From: Paramacrobiotus metropolitanus
Lineage: Eukaryota; Tardigrada; Eutardigrada; Parachela; Macrobiotidae
DNA: 64,000 nt
Direction of reading: 5' to 3'
NCBI RefSeq assembly: GCF_019649055.1
Contig: NW_026570291.1
Span: 186,001 to 250,000 of the forward strand
The notes beneath the pieces are model-generated. The model was not told the origin of the DNA. It ran no database searches and saw nothing but the letters and a program-made list of their open reading frames with translations. Both the position numbers and the translations under genes were made by a program. Of the stretch, positions 28,994-40,874 are shown piece after piece (positions within the stretch are counted from its first letter, which is position 1; each line of letters begins with the position of its first letter).

Positions 28994-30543
28994 ATGCGTC
29001 AGCGTCTAATACACCGTACAAATCCTACTCCGATATTGTGTCTTGCTGCTCTACAAGTTGTTTTTGGGATTTTGATGATAATAAGCGATATCGTCGGTAA
29101 GAGAAATCACAGTGCCACAGGGATTATACGTTCACAAAAAGGTTACCGTGAGGATGTTTATTTTTCTATAAAAAAATTAAATGATGTTTGTACAAATGCA
29201 TAGAAATATTCGTATACAATAAGCACTTACATCCCCACACCGATGATCACTTTGCTTGCTCAAATCTTGAACGCATTAACAGTTTTGAATCTGCAGTTCT
29301 AATTTCTTCACTACACTTTATTGGCATTGATTGCTGTAAACAAAACTCTCACAACTGCCTTGTTATCGCAATGTGCAGAGCACAAGAGTAGCACTTGTTA
29401 ACAGTTGTAGGCACAAACAACTAAGCATATCTCAATTACGCTGTACGCAGCTACTAAAATACGCCACAGCCGCATATTATCAAATTAATTGAACTGTGAC
29501 TAAAATGAAATAAATTGAATTGATTGAATTATTCATAATTCGAAGTTAAAAAATAAAACAAGCTTGAGAGAAAGTGCAGAACGCGTAGTAGTACTACTCA
29601 GTGGCGCCAGTTTTGTGAACCATAACGGCAGCGATTATTAAAAAAGTTCCCTATTGGAAATTCTACTATAAAACCAGATCTTGCTCCTTTTCTTCCACAG
29701 CTCTTGCCGGTTTCTACGGTGTGGGAAGCGCGCTATTCAGCGGCTACTACGTGGGCTTGGGAGAAGGTGTCTTATTGATTGTCGCCGGTGCATTCGGCAT
29801 TGTTGCCGGCCGGCGTTTGCATCTGCCGGCACAGTTCAATTTTCTGAAGCCTAACCACCGGAAATTCCTCATCGCAATCCTTATCACCATCTTTACCATC
29901 AGTGCCCTGGGAACTGCTGCAGGACTGGCAATGACCATTTATTATAGCCTCCTTGTCAACGCCTCCGGAATCGGTTCTGCATCGCATGACCTTTATCCCT
30001 TCTACGTAGACATTACTGTAATAAATTTAACACTGCAAGTACTCGTATTCGTTGGCAGCGTGTCACAGGCCATCGTAGTCGGATTGAGCATCCGCAGGTT
30101 TCCCTCGGCCAAGTTTGATACACGACCTCTTACTGGTACGCACAAGTTGTCTTGAAGTTAATACAGATATTTTCTATTTCGCTGATATAAGTCCGCGTTT
30201 ATAGAAGCGTCTTAAAAACAGGTTAATTTAAGTGTTTTGCAAATACAAAGCAAAATAATCTACTTGGTTAGCTTTAATTTCGGATGTAGATACAAAGGTC
30301 ATCTGTCTACGAAGCTGACTGTTTGCTGCAATTGCAGCTGTTCAAGATACCATAGATAATCCACCCGTTCCCCTTCGCAAACTACAGACCGGACATCAGC
30401 AGCCGCCAGTGCCGGTGGATGCCGATATCGATAATTATCCCCCAGTGCCACTCGTTACGACAAAAGACAGAAGCGATCAACAGCTTCCTGTACTCAGAGA
30501 GGACGCAGATTTGCGCCAGCTTCCTGTACCGAAGTTACTTTAA
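28994..30543 (+). CDS. Small four-pass membrane protein with proline-rich tail
   Basis: Three exons, 28994-29096, 29701-30135 and 30338-30543, all in phase with GT-AG introns, give 247 residues. Four hydrophobic segments are clear: about residues 13-34 (ending exon 1), 36-70 (Gly-rich, with paired small residues), about 90-120, and about 136-165. Residue pattern and length resemble the loose tetraspan group that includes MS4A/CD20-like proteins, but no diagnostic motif was found, so the family is an inference. The C-terminal 75 residues are polar and carry repeated short proline motifs (N-P-P-V-P-L, Q-P-P-V-P-V, Y-P-P-V-P-L, Q-L-P-V-P), which could bind SH3- or WW-type domains. The Met at 28994 is chosen because it opens directly into the first membrane segment. 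AATAAA follows at 30546-30551. Confidence 0.8.
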
Positions 30544-30545
30544 AA

Positions 30546-30551
30546 AATAAA
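30546..30551 (+). terminator. Polyadenylation signal of the four-pass protein gene
   Basis: AATAAA starts three bases after the TAA stop codon. The closeness implies a very short 3' untranslated region. Confidence 0.6.
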
Positions 30552-30772
30552 TTATTGTCTTTTAATACAACTCCGGCCATGTTCTGCATTGTAACCCTTA
30601 CACTTCTTGTTAAACTATGAGTCGGAATAGCTGTGCTAACTGCTAAACAGAAAATATTTATTTTCGATCATGTACATATACTATTTCACAAATGCAGCAA
30701 AACAGTAACGTGACAAATCTCTGAGACAATTTATCAATAGTCAATAGATTCATATATCCTTACGTCCTTATT

Positions 30773-31048
30773 TTTTGGAAATTATCTCCTAAATCAAGAT
30801 TGATTTTTTCAGTAAGTTGATAATTTTATAAAATAAAGCATCGCACAAACGCTTCTACCTGTATCTTTAAAAAAATCTTAAGTTTTGGGGAAGGTCTAAA
30901 AAAATTTTTAGAAGTTGTAGTACTTAAGGGTTGTTAGTACTTAACGGTTGCTAGTTTTGGAAATTATCTCCTAATTCAACGTTGATTTTTCCACTAAGTT
31001 GTTAATTTTATAAAATAAAGCATCTTCCAAAGCTTCCTACCTGCAGCT
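30773..31048. repeat. Diverged direct repeat, two copies about 183 bp apart
   Basis: The sequence from about 30773-30868 recurs at about 30956-31048 with scattered mismatches. Both copies contain TTTTGGAAATTATCTCCTAA, then AATTTTATAAAATAAAGCATC, then a CTACCTG block. The unit is AT-rich and non-coding; it may be a short satellite or the remains of a tandem duplication. Confidence 0.75.
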
Positions 31049-31389
31049 TGGAAAAGAATTTCTGGTTTCCGGAACGTTTCAGAAACCCTTTCAAACTTTC
31101 TGTACTTAGCGTTTAAAGTTCTTAGAAATTTCCAGTAAATTCTGGAAACGTCTCGAATGAGCAAATACAAATTTCGCAGCTTAGCAACCTGAACTACAGA
31201 TCTCTGTATGTTATTTAAATTGTCAATTCCATCAAAAATTCAAAACTATAACTTTTTTTAAATTCTTGAAACCTTTAAGACGTTTTTAAAACATGTTCGA
31301 AAACCTCAAAATAACTATTAATTTTTCCAAAGTCGGCTCCAAAGCTTTTAGATTTCCAGAATTTCTAAATATTTCTAAATATTTCGACT

Positions 31390-31410
31390 CGGCCCCGCGC
31401 AGCGGGGCCG
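31390..31410. repeat. Perfect GC-rich hairpin
   Basis: A 9-bp inverted repeat CGGCCCCGC, loop GCA, GCGGGGCCG stands out in AT-rich surroundings about 90 bases before the TTAA-flanked element. Its role is unknown. Confidence 0.8.
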
Positions 31411-31497
31411 TTACCTCTAATTTTTTTAGCCTCCAGAGTTTCGAAATTTTAAAAACGTCTAGAAATGTCTGAGTACCTCAATATCTCGCGGTCTTAA

Positions 31498-32590
31498 GGC
31501 ATTTGGCCGGATTGGCCCGGTACATACTACGAGTACATAGCACCAAATTTGTATATATCCACGACAACTTGCGCTGCCACGCGCTCCTAAACCCTAATTC
31601 TCATAACGGTCCTCATACTCATAACCTTATTTCTAATTCACAATTCATACTCAAAACGGCTTTCATAATCATAATCATACTTTGATCCTACCGGTTGTCA
31701 TATTTTTGTTCATATTCATAACTCAAGCCTTTACCGCTACTCATACCAGTGCGCTACTGCGCTTAATGTTATTAGTGAAAGCATTATAGCATTCATTAAT
31801 CGTAAAAATAGTAATATTGACACTAAGTTTTAATAGCTGTTGCGCAAATTGTGCACCGTTCTTGAATTTAAAAAAAATTTTTTTTTGATATCTGCTTTTG
31901 TCCCGGGTAGCAAACTGCGTTATTACTGTTCCTGTGTTCCATTGCAGTACAGTGTGCACGATGCTTTTGTCGAAATTTAATTTTGTGGAAAGTTAACGGC
32001 CCGTTAACTTTTTGTTTGGTGGAAGCTACGAAATAAGCCCATTAACATTTCAGGTTTTTTTTCATTAGCACTAGTTTAAAAAATGGACGAAAGTGGACAA
32101 TGGTAGATTTTCTTGCTGTTTTTATATGCAGATTAAATTACCTAGCTTTCGTTTCTCAGTTCAAGTTTACTGAAGTCATTTTGTAATGAAGCCATTTTCT
32201 AATAAATATTTTTTCGCTACTAATTCAGGTAAAATAATTTTTACGAGTGGACGAAAGCGGGCGGTTGAGTAGACTTGCATGAACACATGGTTGTAATTGA
32301 ATATTACAATTTTGACACACCAGCATGAGTAATGGTTAAGATGTGAGCAATAATTATAAATAAATTAATATGATGACCGGTAGGACCAAAGTATGATTAT
32401 GATTATAAGGGCCGTTATGAGTATGAATTCGGAATTAAAAGTAGGATTATGAGTATGAGTATGAGAGCCGTTACGAATATTAGGTACATACCTAGCCTGG
32501 CTAGCCATGCAAAAAAGTGTTTAGGATTGCGCGACAGCGGAAGTTCCCGTGTATTTACCCGAACTGGTACTATGTACCGGGCCAAATCCC
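31498..32590. mobile_element. Non-autonomous DNA transposon with TTAA target duplication
   Basis: The two ends are inverted copies. The right end read in reverse starts GGGATTTGGCCCGGTACATA, and the left end starts GGCATTTGGCC, repeats part of that sequence, then gives CCCGGTACATA. Imperfect matching continues inward for roughly 200 bases, including runs of the CATACTCATAA type on the left and ATGAGTATGAG on the right. TTAA is present directly outside both ends (31494-31497 and 32591-32594), as expected for a piggyBac-type target duplication. No transposase-sized open frame lies inside, so this is a miniature or deletion derivative. The superfamily is inferred from TTAA and the terminal GGG/CCC only. 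Confidence 0.75.
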
Positions 32591-32594
32591 TTAA

Positions 32595-34847
32595 TTGTCT
32601 AATTTATATGTAATTTCTATGTATCTAAAAGCCGGCCCGCGGCCCGTTTACCGTATTCACTCACATAGCGGCTCTGTGATACTGGTGGTAGCTTGGGCAT
32701 TCACTAACCTCGAAATCTAATAAACATGTATTTATTTTATCTTAATAAATACTGAAGAGCTTGACTGATGGCTGAAAAAATCTTACAATTAGTATCTAAA
32801 GATGCAGCCTGCAAGGACACCTTGGGCGAACGTTAACTGTTCCCCGCAAGTTTCCATTAATTCTGCGCTGAAAAAATGGTATTTTATGGGCATCGTGTAC
32901 GGATACAGGTCGATCGCGCCAAGTGTTTGCAGTTTTTTTAAAAAAATTATAAAATGTCAGCCGTCAACAATTAAATAATTATTTCATTTTAACATGGTTG
33001 CAGCATGTGTCTAACATGTTTTGCACTTGAATCGCCCTGTTGAGAACGTGTTTCGAATCCTAGTGATATCAAAATTGTTTCCGACCGTCTTGGAAATGGG
33101 GCTTGACCCATCGGCCGTGGTTGCAGTCTTCCGACTTTAAATTTGTTTAGAGCTTTCGTTGACGTCTTATCGCAAAGTGATAAATTTGGGCTGTTGCCCA
33201 ACCAATACTCTGCGAAACATGCCTGCCATGAACCGAGTTTCACCAAACCCGCCTGACCTTTGCAGAGTCAGTGCGGGCACCGTTAAAGGGTGGGCAACCC
33301 CACTTCCGCCGTCTCAGTGCAGCCATGGAGTGTCTCAAATGTGCATTCTTGACAAAATCACGTTGAGAAAGTGTTCACTGTCCGCTTAAAACTTTTCATC
33401 AAAACAAAAGGCTCAAGACGTTCCAATCCGCCCACTTTCTCCAGCACTCATGACTTTTTTTAGTCATCGCTTCACTAATTTTTTTCTCCATTCGTCCAGG
33501 ACTTATATCTCCTTTCCTGTGTTGTAGATATTTATCGACACTCCAAAATTAACTCAGGTAGTCCATGTCTAATTCATGGAAATTATTAGTTTGAGATTCC
33601 CCGCTCCTTGCGCTAGGCAACCACATTTCTCGGTAGGTGCTTTCTACCACATAAGTCTATGGGAGATGCCCTTTGCTTCGAGTTCCCCTCGATCACTGAT
33701 CACGCAAGATTTTGCTAATAACGCGTAACGAACATCTTAAGGGCTGTACAATGACTTCCAGAATACTCCAGGCAGCAATCTTAACGCTGAGATTTTCCCA
33801 AGGGTAGTTATAACCATAAAAAAACTGACAGGTGCCCTTCCCAAAAACACCGCTCGGCTCCCTACTAGCACATTAAAAGATATTAGTTTTGATGGTGCTG
33901 GATTTGCAAAAAAAATTTTATTAGAATTTTATTTTTTTTTAAATATGCCGACAAAGCAATAAAACGACTCACAGACATATTTTTAATATATTTTTTGCAA
34001 CTGCCCACACTTGGTGTGATCGACCTGTATATGACCCCACTCAATCCATTTTATCACCGTTAAAATATTATCTGTGGAACCAAAAAATTCAAGTTTTCAG
34101 TTCATGAGATCGGTAATATAAAGTTACATTAAAAACGCGATAAAAACCGCATTTCTTCATGTTTAAAATGTTTTCGCAGCTGGCCTCGCTGGGTTTTATA
34201 TTTGAAATATTTCTCAAAATTTTTTTTATTGCTGTACGAAGTATATTTTGTATTTCTTTCATACTACCATACCTCAAACACAACTGGTCGCGCGATAGCG
34301 CGACCGATACTTGTAATACATATATTATCTCATCGTCAATACCGCTTACTTACTACGGTACTAATACTTCTGTTTGTAACCCAATGACACGCAGGATGCA
34401 TGGTCATGTTTTCCGCAGCAAGGGCTTGTTACTATTGCAAATTAGGTTAAAGTTGATTTTGAATTAATTTTAATAACTAAAATAATATTATTTGCGGTAT
34501 TTAGATATATACTGTATGTACTGTACATCTGAATACCAGGACGCAGCGCCTCCTTTTCTTTTTATATCACCGCAGAACAGTATCCGTAGAATAACAACAA
34601 TAAACTTAACGTGCACAGTTAAACAAATACACGAACACAATATAACAAAACAATTAAAATTAAAGAAAGACATCAGAAAGTTAATCCAGTTATAAAAACA
34701 TAACATGCATTTAGCACGAAGTCACCAACGGCGAGATAGGAACACTGGGCAATTTCGCTTTCTGATTCTATATCGTGTGAGCAACAGGTTCTCATATTTA
34801 CTGCTAAAACAAATTTCGACTGCGAGGGAAAGCAGATTCTACAAGCC
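32595..34847. other. Gene-free interval
   Basis: About 2.2 kb of AT-rich sequence with only short, overlapping open frames that show no recognisable protein. A GC-rich hairpin at 34286-34305 is listed separately. The last roughly 300 bases resemble the 3' flank of the second SMYD-like gene (near 41190-41440) and so are probably SMYD-A 3' untranslated sequence. Confidence 0.4.
34286..34305. repeat. Perfect 8-bp GC-rich hairpin
   Basis: GGTCGCGC, loop GATA, GCGCGACC. Like the hairpin at 31390, it is an isolated GC-rich inverted repeat in AT-rich non-coding DNA. Confidence 0.8.
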
Positions 34848-37800
34848 TCATCCATGAGTTAAATCCTTGATCATCTTGTACAGCCTCTTCGCATCCAGCA
34901 ACATGACCACGCGAATGGGTACCAGTTTCTTCCCGCGCATCCTCTGGGAAATGTAGTTCCTGTCGCCACCCACAGGGAAAACATAACTAGCTTGGGCATT
35001 CTAAAAAAGCGGCACAACACTGAAACAAAAAAATACTAACGCTACGGACTTTTACATGGCCAGTTTACCTTATACCACAATTCCTCCAGGTCATTGGCGA
35101 ATACCGCATCGCGCATTGAGCGTCCGACTGGTAAATGGGCTTTGGCAATCACCAAATGCCGATCAACAGCGAAAGGCTTCGATTCCGAAACGGCTTTGTC
35201 AATGTTGTCTCTAGGTGAAAACAGCAACTTATTAAAGCACAACAAATAGCAGAACGTCTACCTCTGAATCCATTAATATTATTCAACTGCAATAACAAAC
35301 ACCTTGATAAGGAAAACTCCATCAGTTTACTGGAAACAATAAATCAAATTAATCCCGGTTTAACTTGTAAGTTAAACTTAATCATCTATCTGATTTATTT
35401 CATCAGTTACAGTATTGACACACATATTCTAAACTTACAGTAAAATAAACGCAAGCACGGCACGGATGGCATAACTCATGATTTCGAAAAAGAAGCAATA
35501 AAGTACTCATACATACTTTACATCTTCGAACAAAGCCGACGACAAGACCGGCGGTGTATTGACCAGCTCGCAGATCATCCAGCCAATCTTCCCCAATTTT
35601 CCCTCGAACAAATCCGCAAATTTCGCCCGGCTTTCCATCACCTCCGTTCCCCATCCGTACTTCTCCTCCAACATGGCCATCAAGCTCTGAACGCAGGCTT
35701 TCTCATGGTGCTCCGTCAAATTAATCATGGTTGCCAACGAGAACGGCTTCGCTTCAAAGTCATCCGGCTCCTCACTCCAGTAACTTCCCCGGCTCTCCAC
35801 TGTGATATGGTGCTTGTAATAACCGTCCGCACTGCCATAGTATCGTGCCGTCGTCACACCATCCTCTCCCCACACGAAACCCGCCATTTCCTTCCAGTCC
35901 ACCGGAGAGTTGGGCAGCAGTCGCTGAAAGATACTCACCACGATGTCACTGTCGGCAACGCTCAATGATCGTTCCTCAAACTGCGGCACGTTAGTCAGAT
36001 GGGCTGGCAGCTCCGGGACAGTGATATTACCATAGATGTTTTCCGATACAGCAGCGAACCGTTCGGGATCTTCCTCGCGCACTGCCACCTCACTGCAATA
36101 CTGCATTTTTAAAGGTCATCATTATAAATTTAACATACTTTACCTTTTCAGTAGTCGAATGTCGTCTTCGATGTTGTTCAGCTGCTCGCGCACGGTTTTC
36201 ACCATCGTGCTGTCCGAACCGTACACTTTGGCATAGATACGCGAGGATTCCTGCAGAAAGTCCAGGGCTGTGGGGAGAACATCTTCGAAATGAGATAAGA
36301 AGCGCGCACGATCATTCGGAGAAACAAGCATTGATTCGATGGTGAACCACGCATGACAGTGGATGCCCGCATTTTGCAGATGCTGCGCACGTTGAAGGTG
36401 GTATTCGGGAAAAACGGTTCTGCAAAATCAAACACCTGCAGTTAAGAAATGGCAATTATTGCGAGATCCACATTCAAGGATAACCGGTGCAAGAAGTAAT
36501 GCGATTCTGTATTTCAAGCTTTCTAAAAAGTGCAACGTAGGTTAACCCGTATAACATGTAAACATGTAATCGCTACAACTTTCAAACACTTTTTTACCGC
36601 ACGCATGGGACCAATGCAGCATACAGTTCCCAGGCCTCCGGGAATCGTTTCTGTTGAGTGTATTGATCAGCAGCATCCCATCCGTACACGTAGCGAAGAT
36701 GCGCTTCCGGATGTACCAAACCCGAATCATCCAGTTCTTTCAACAGGCGGATCCGTAACGGTAACGCTTCATGGAAATTGTCATTTTTTGCTGCTAAATG
36801 CTCAGTGAACACCTTTTCCTGCTTTCGTGACAAACGCCGGAATGCCTGCAACTGCTGGCCGTTGATCGCACCGCACTGTGAGCAGGGATTCAGCGCGCGC
36901 TCATCACTGGGAATACGCTCCGCGCAGCCAGTGGTCGAGCACTTCAGTGGATTGATGTCCGCATCCTGTAAGACCAACACCTCAAAGTTAACAACATTTT
37001 AACATTTGTGAAGAGAACAGCAAAGTCATTACTATCGACATGTCCAGCAATTTAGCGCTTAATAACGGCAATCTGATTGGGTTCATTTATTACTAAATGG
37101 CCAAAAATTTAGTGGGGAATTAGTAAAACCCTTACGTATTCACTGCTGCACTTCCGGCATTCGCATGATTTGTTAAAATGTTTGCGGAACAAATCTTGTC
37201 GCTGTTTCGCTGTACGTCCAAGTGGTCGACGAATGTGACCATACGAACGACACTAAATTAAGTATCATGAATAGTGCGTTATAATTACAGTATATCATAT
37301 TTTGTCATCTCTAACAGAGAACGTCAAAAAATTATCCGAAGTCAAAATAAGATTGCAACATGTTTTACGCAGTGTATACTTATTAAATCTCCTGTCTATA
37401 AACAGACAATTTAATAAACTTCAACCCATTCTGCTTTAAATAAACAAAATATACAAAATTTTCCGAAACGGAAAAAAGACTATTCAAACGCTGCTCTTAG
37501 CTTGCTTACATCCTGTAATCCTCTGTACTCGGGAATGTCGTCGATGGCCATTATCTTGATGAACCGTCCGTGGAAGGTCAGCGTCACATTGCTGTCGGAG
37601 CAAACCGGCGTCAGCTGGCGATGGTTGACGGTGGGGAAGATGCCGGCGCCGAACGGAAAAGGGTACGCAGCTTCGAAACTGTTCATGGCGGCAGAACTGT
37701 AAAACACTTTCTGATGGTAATCCCGCATCTCTTTCACAGATACGAGCATGCTCTCCACCGGCACTCCCAGACATTCGGCCATGAGGGCGTGAAGGGTTTT

Positions 37801-38989
37801 GTACAACCCCAGATCACTGCAAAAACAATGCTCCAGAAAGGTCAATGCTCACACAATACAAACGATATCAGTTTCCACACACAGCGCTTTAACGCGACAA
37901 TTACACGTCTGGGATACACTACGGCGTGTGTATAACAAAATTTTAAAATCAAAAAAATAACTGCACATTTAAAAGAGAAAACGGCAACTGTTATGACCAG
38001 TTAGTCGAATCAGTAGTTGCACTATAAAGCATAAGAGGTTTCGCAACACTTACGATTTCTTCGTTTTGCCGAATTCGGACTTGTATGGAAGGGCGTCCAG
38101 AATCTCTATGGTGGTTTTCTTGGTTCCTGCGCCAGGCAGATGATCGTCCGCTTTCCGCTAGGGCAAATACGACATGCGATTAGATTTTTCAAAAAATGTT
38201 CTGATTTTAAATCGCACGAATTTCACTGTCACATGTACAAATTATTGAGCGCCAGAAAACATACGTAGAATCTCTACGAGTGCAGTAGTTAAAGTTTTCT
38301 ACTGGTACCTGGATTTTATTCAGTATTTTCAGCAGAATAATTTCATTCGTCCAGATGCCAAGATCCTGCCCACTAGCGGGACACACGTTCTTTAGGTCAC
38401 TGATCCGTGCGCCGCTGAATCGTTCTCGGAGTCGCTTCAGCATGTCACATTCCAGATTGTGCTCCTTCTTCCAGCTATCTTTCTGCAAATGGTCACATCG
38501 CTATAAGTCGTATAAAACTGAACCTGACAATTAACTGTAGAAAATGTAAGGAACAGTACGGGATTTAAAATAATTTTTATAGTGGTTACTGCAGCAGTAC
38601 CGAAGCGAAATACTATACATAAGCGGCTAAGCCTAGACTTCTTCGCTGTAATTTTGTGTGCATCTTATGTAAGCAGAACCAGTTTTAATCTGCATGCACG
38701 CGGTAAACGGACAATAATATCTCGTACCTATGTTCCCATTAGCAGTTACGTAACAAAACCAAATACTTGCTCCAGTACTTACCAGGCATTTCGCGCCGCA
38801 GTAGTAGTAAAGTTTACATTTGGAACACGTCGCCAACAAATGGTCGGAAAATTTGAAACAGTGCGCGCAGAGCATCTGGTGCTTGTCCCAGTGGAAAGAC
38901 CAAACCCAGGCTTCGCTCTGCGCCACAATCTCCCCCGCGGCAATGGGTCGCGGCGCGGCGACCGATGGAACAACTTGAGGCATATCCAT
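34848..38989 (-). CDS. SMYD-like SET/MYND protein A, SET degenerate, with long C-terminal extension
   Basis: Ten minus-strand exons: 38989-38783, 38482-38309, 38157-38054, 37816-37510, 37252-37136, 36965-36598, 36419-36144, 36092-35517, 35210-35069 and 35000-34848; all joins are in phase, 807 residues. A complete MYND zinc finger spans residues 41-81 (Cys 41, 44, 55, 58, 64, 68, His 77, Cys 81). A SET-like core follows, with V-N-H at 225-227 and H-G-R-F-I-K-I-M-A-I-D-D-I, then a post-SET C-E-C-R-K-C at 294-299. Residues about 304-518 match the helical C-terminal domain of SMYD proteins. The G-x-G strand that binds S-adenosylmethionine is missing and N-H-S-C-x-P-N has become N-H-R-Q-L-T-P, so methyltransferase activity is doubtful. 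Residues about 519-807 form an extension I do not recognise. It is a tandem paralogue of the gene at 41469-46133. Confidence 0.9.
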
Positions 38990-39375
38990 GTAGGAACAAC
39001 ATAAGATTCAACTGGAACTGGAAGGAAACAATTAAGTAATCCCTGTAGGGGAAGCACAAAGGCATAAAACGAATGTAAAGCACTGTTTGTGGTAAAAAGT
39101 TGCGAACGATTATCGAATGAGAGGATTTTTGGACGATCTGTTGACTGTTCAGCACAGGAAAGGAAATTTAATTCACTGTTGGAGCGGTGACGAAGAATTT
39201 CGTAGAGTGCATTGTACTGTACTAACGATAATGTACGAGTACTGCACGTACCTTTTATTATACTGAGAAAGCACGTACAGTACGTGTTTTATTGTTCTAG
39301 TGCTTTAATTAGAAGCAACAAACATTTTTTCACACATTTTACACAAGTTCATGAGAAGCTGAAAACACAGGCGAG
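38990..39375. other. SMYD-A 5' flank
   Basis: Upstream of the SMYD-A start. Part of it corresponds to the SMYD-B leader: both have an ATG-CTG-AAC/TTGACT-type block about 120-165 bases upstream, but in SMYD-A this block is out of frame with the protein. It presumably holds the SMYD-A promoter. Confidence 0.4.
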
Positions 39376-40623
39376 TTACACAGCAACATCTACAACCACA
39401 GGAGGGCGAATAACAGAAAAGATCTCGTCTAAATTCGCCGTCGGTGGTGCTGTTCCCATGATAGATGCTGCGTTTCCTCGCTGAATTTCGATGCTGATAC
39501 GTTGACGCAAGAACTCAAGTGCTCGTGGTTCGCCTGACTGCTGCTGTATCATCTTCCCTAGCACGGTAAGCAGCCCTGTGGTTTCTGGTCCGAATGTTCC
39601 GTAGGTCTCGAAAGCCAGAGGCTTGAACCAGTAATCCTGGGTGATGTTGCGGTATTTCTCGGTCTTGCTCCGCTCGGCTAGCGCTGCTGCAGCTCCGGCT
39701 CGAGTGGATGTGGCTGCAATGTACGACAAGGCCATGGTGCTCCGGCAGGTTACATCCCATGCCAGCGCCTTTCCTCTTTCCCACGGGGAAATTGTCACTC
39801 CGTCTGGTCGTTTGCCATCTGTACGGGAGATTCCAGGAGGTTCCAGTTCAGTTTCGATTCCAGCTGACGCAAAGGCGCGCTTTATGACCGCTTTGAGACT
39901 TTCATGGGTCGGTTTCCGCCCGGCACTGAACTTGCAACTTGAGCCATGGTAGCCATGCTCATCCGCTTGGTCGCCGCAAATGCACTGGTGTGGTGTGCAT
40001 ACCGGTGCACCCAGGCGCAGCGCCACAGCTGTCCTTAGGCCGGAGTCGTTAAGTAAGTTTCCAAGGGATGCTGCCGGTAGTGCTTGGAGCCATGCGCCCG
40101 CCTCTTTGGTGCTGACTGCCAACATCCGCGCCTGGCTAGCGATATCGTTTTCAAAAGCCCTCTCCAACAGTCTCAAATCTGATCTTATGATAGGTTCGTC
40201 CCACGCTTTCTGCACTCCCCGAACTCCAGGTGGCGGCGCATCTTGATTCGTCAACTGCTGCCATAAGGTGGTTGGTTCACTACAATACGTCTCCGGCTGG
40301 TAGTTCGTAATTGCGGAGGCCAAGGGAGCAACTGAATAAGCCGAGGCCAGAAAGGCCGGCAGTGCTAGCTTAACAATACTCCTAATGCCTAAACCGCCTC
40401 TTGATACCGGAAGTGACGCCTGTGTCCAGATTACGTCGGTGATGGCAGTGTTGGTTATTCTGGACAGGCTATCACGTATCATGGTGTCGAAATCATTCAG
40501 CAAGGGTTCCTGCAAGTAACACCTGCCAGTACGCAATTTGTAAAGCAGCCTTACCGGTCCCATACTGCATCGAAGTAGATACAGTGCCTGGTGGGCTGGT
40601 ATGATCTGCAGACGTTCAGTCAT
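39376..40623 (-). mobile_element. Retroelement polyprotein, 3' fragment (415 codons)
   Basis: An uninterrupted minus-strand frame resembles the region after the reverse transcriptase in retroelement polyproteins widespread in invertebrate genomes. Landmarks are S-R-G-G-L-G-I-R; a zinc-binding block C-I-C-G-D then H-G-Y-H-G-S-S-C (near residue 220); an endonuclease-like block D-G-K-R-P-D-G-V then A-W-D-V-T-C (about residues 265-290); and the tail I-Q-R-G-N-A-A-S. The reverse transcriptase itself is absent, so the copy is 5'-truncated at about 40640. The element type (non-LTR or other) cannot be settled from the tail alone. It lies between the two SMYD-like genes, on their strand, and is not part of either. 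Confidence 0.78.
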
Positions 40624-40874
40624 GCGGGCGACTACCTCCGTTGCACTGACGAGTACGTGTTTGTATGTGCAAAGTGCATTGCCCTTTAATTAGAATAATA
40701 ATAATATTATTTTAACTGTTTAACGCAAAAAATACTGCATTACGTACACACTGAGAGTTGTACAAATACAATGGTATAAAGTATATCTATATAATACTTT
40801 TCAATATTCAAATTTTAATTTTTAGTAATACGTCTATCAATTAAACAAATGAAAAACAGGAGCATCACACAGCA

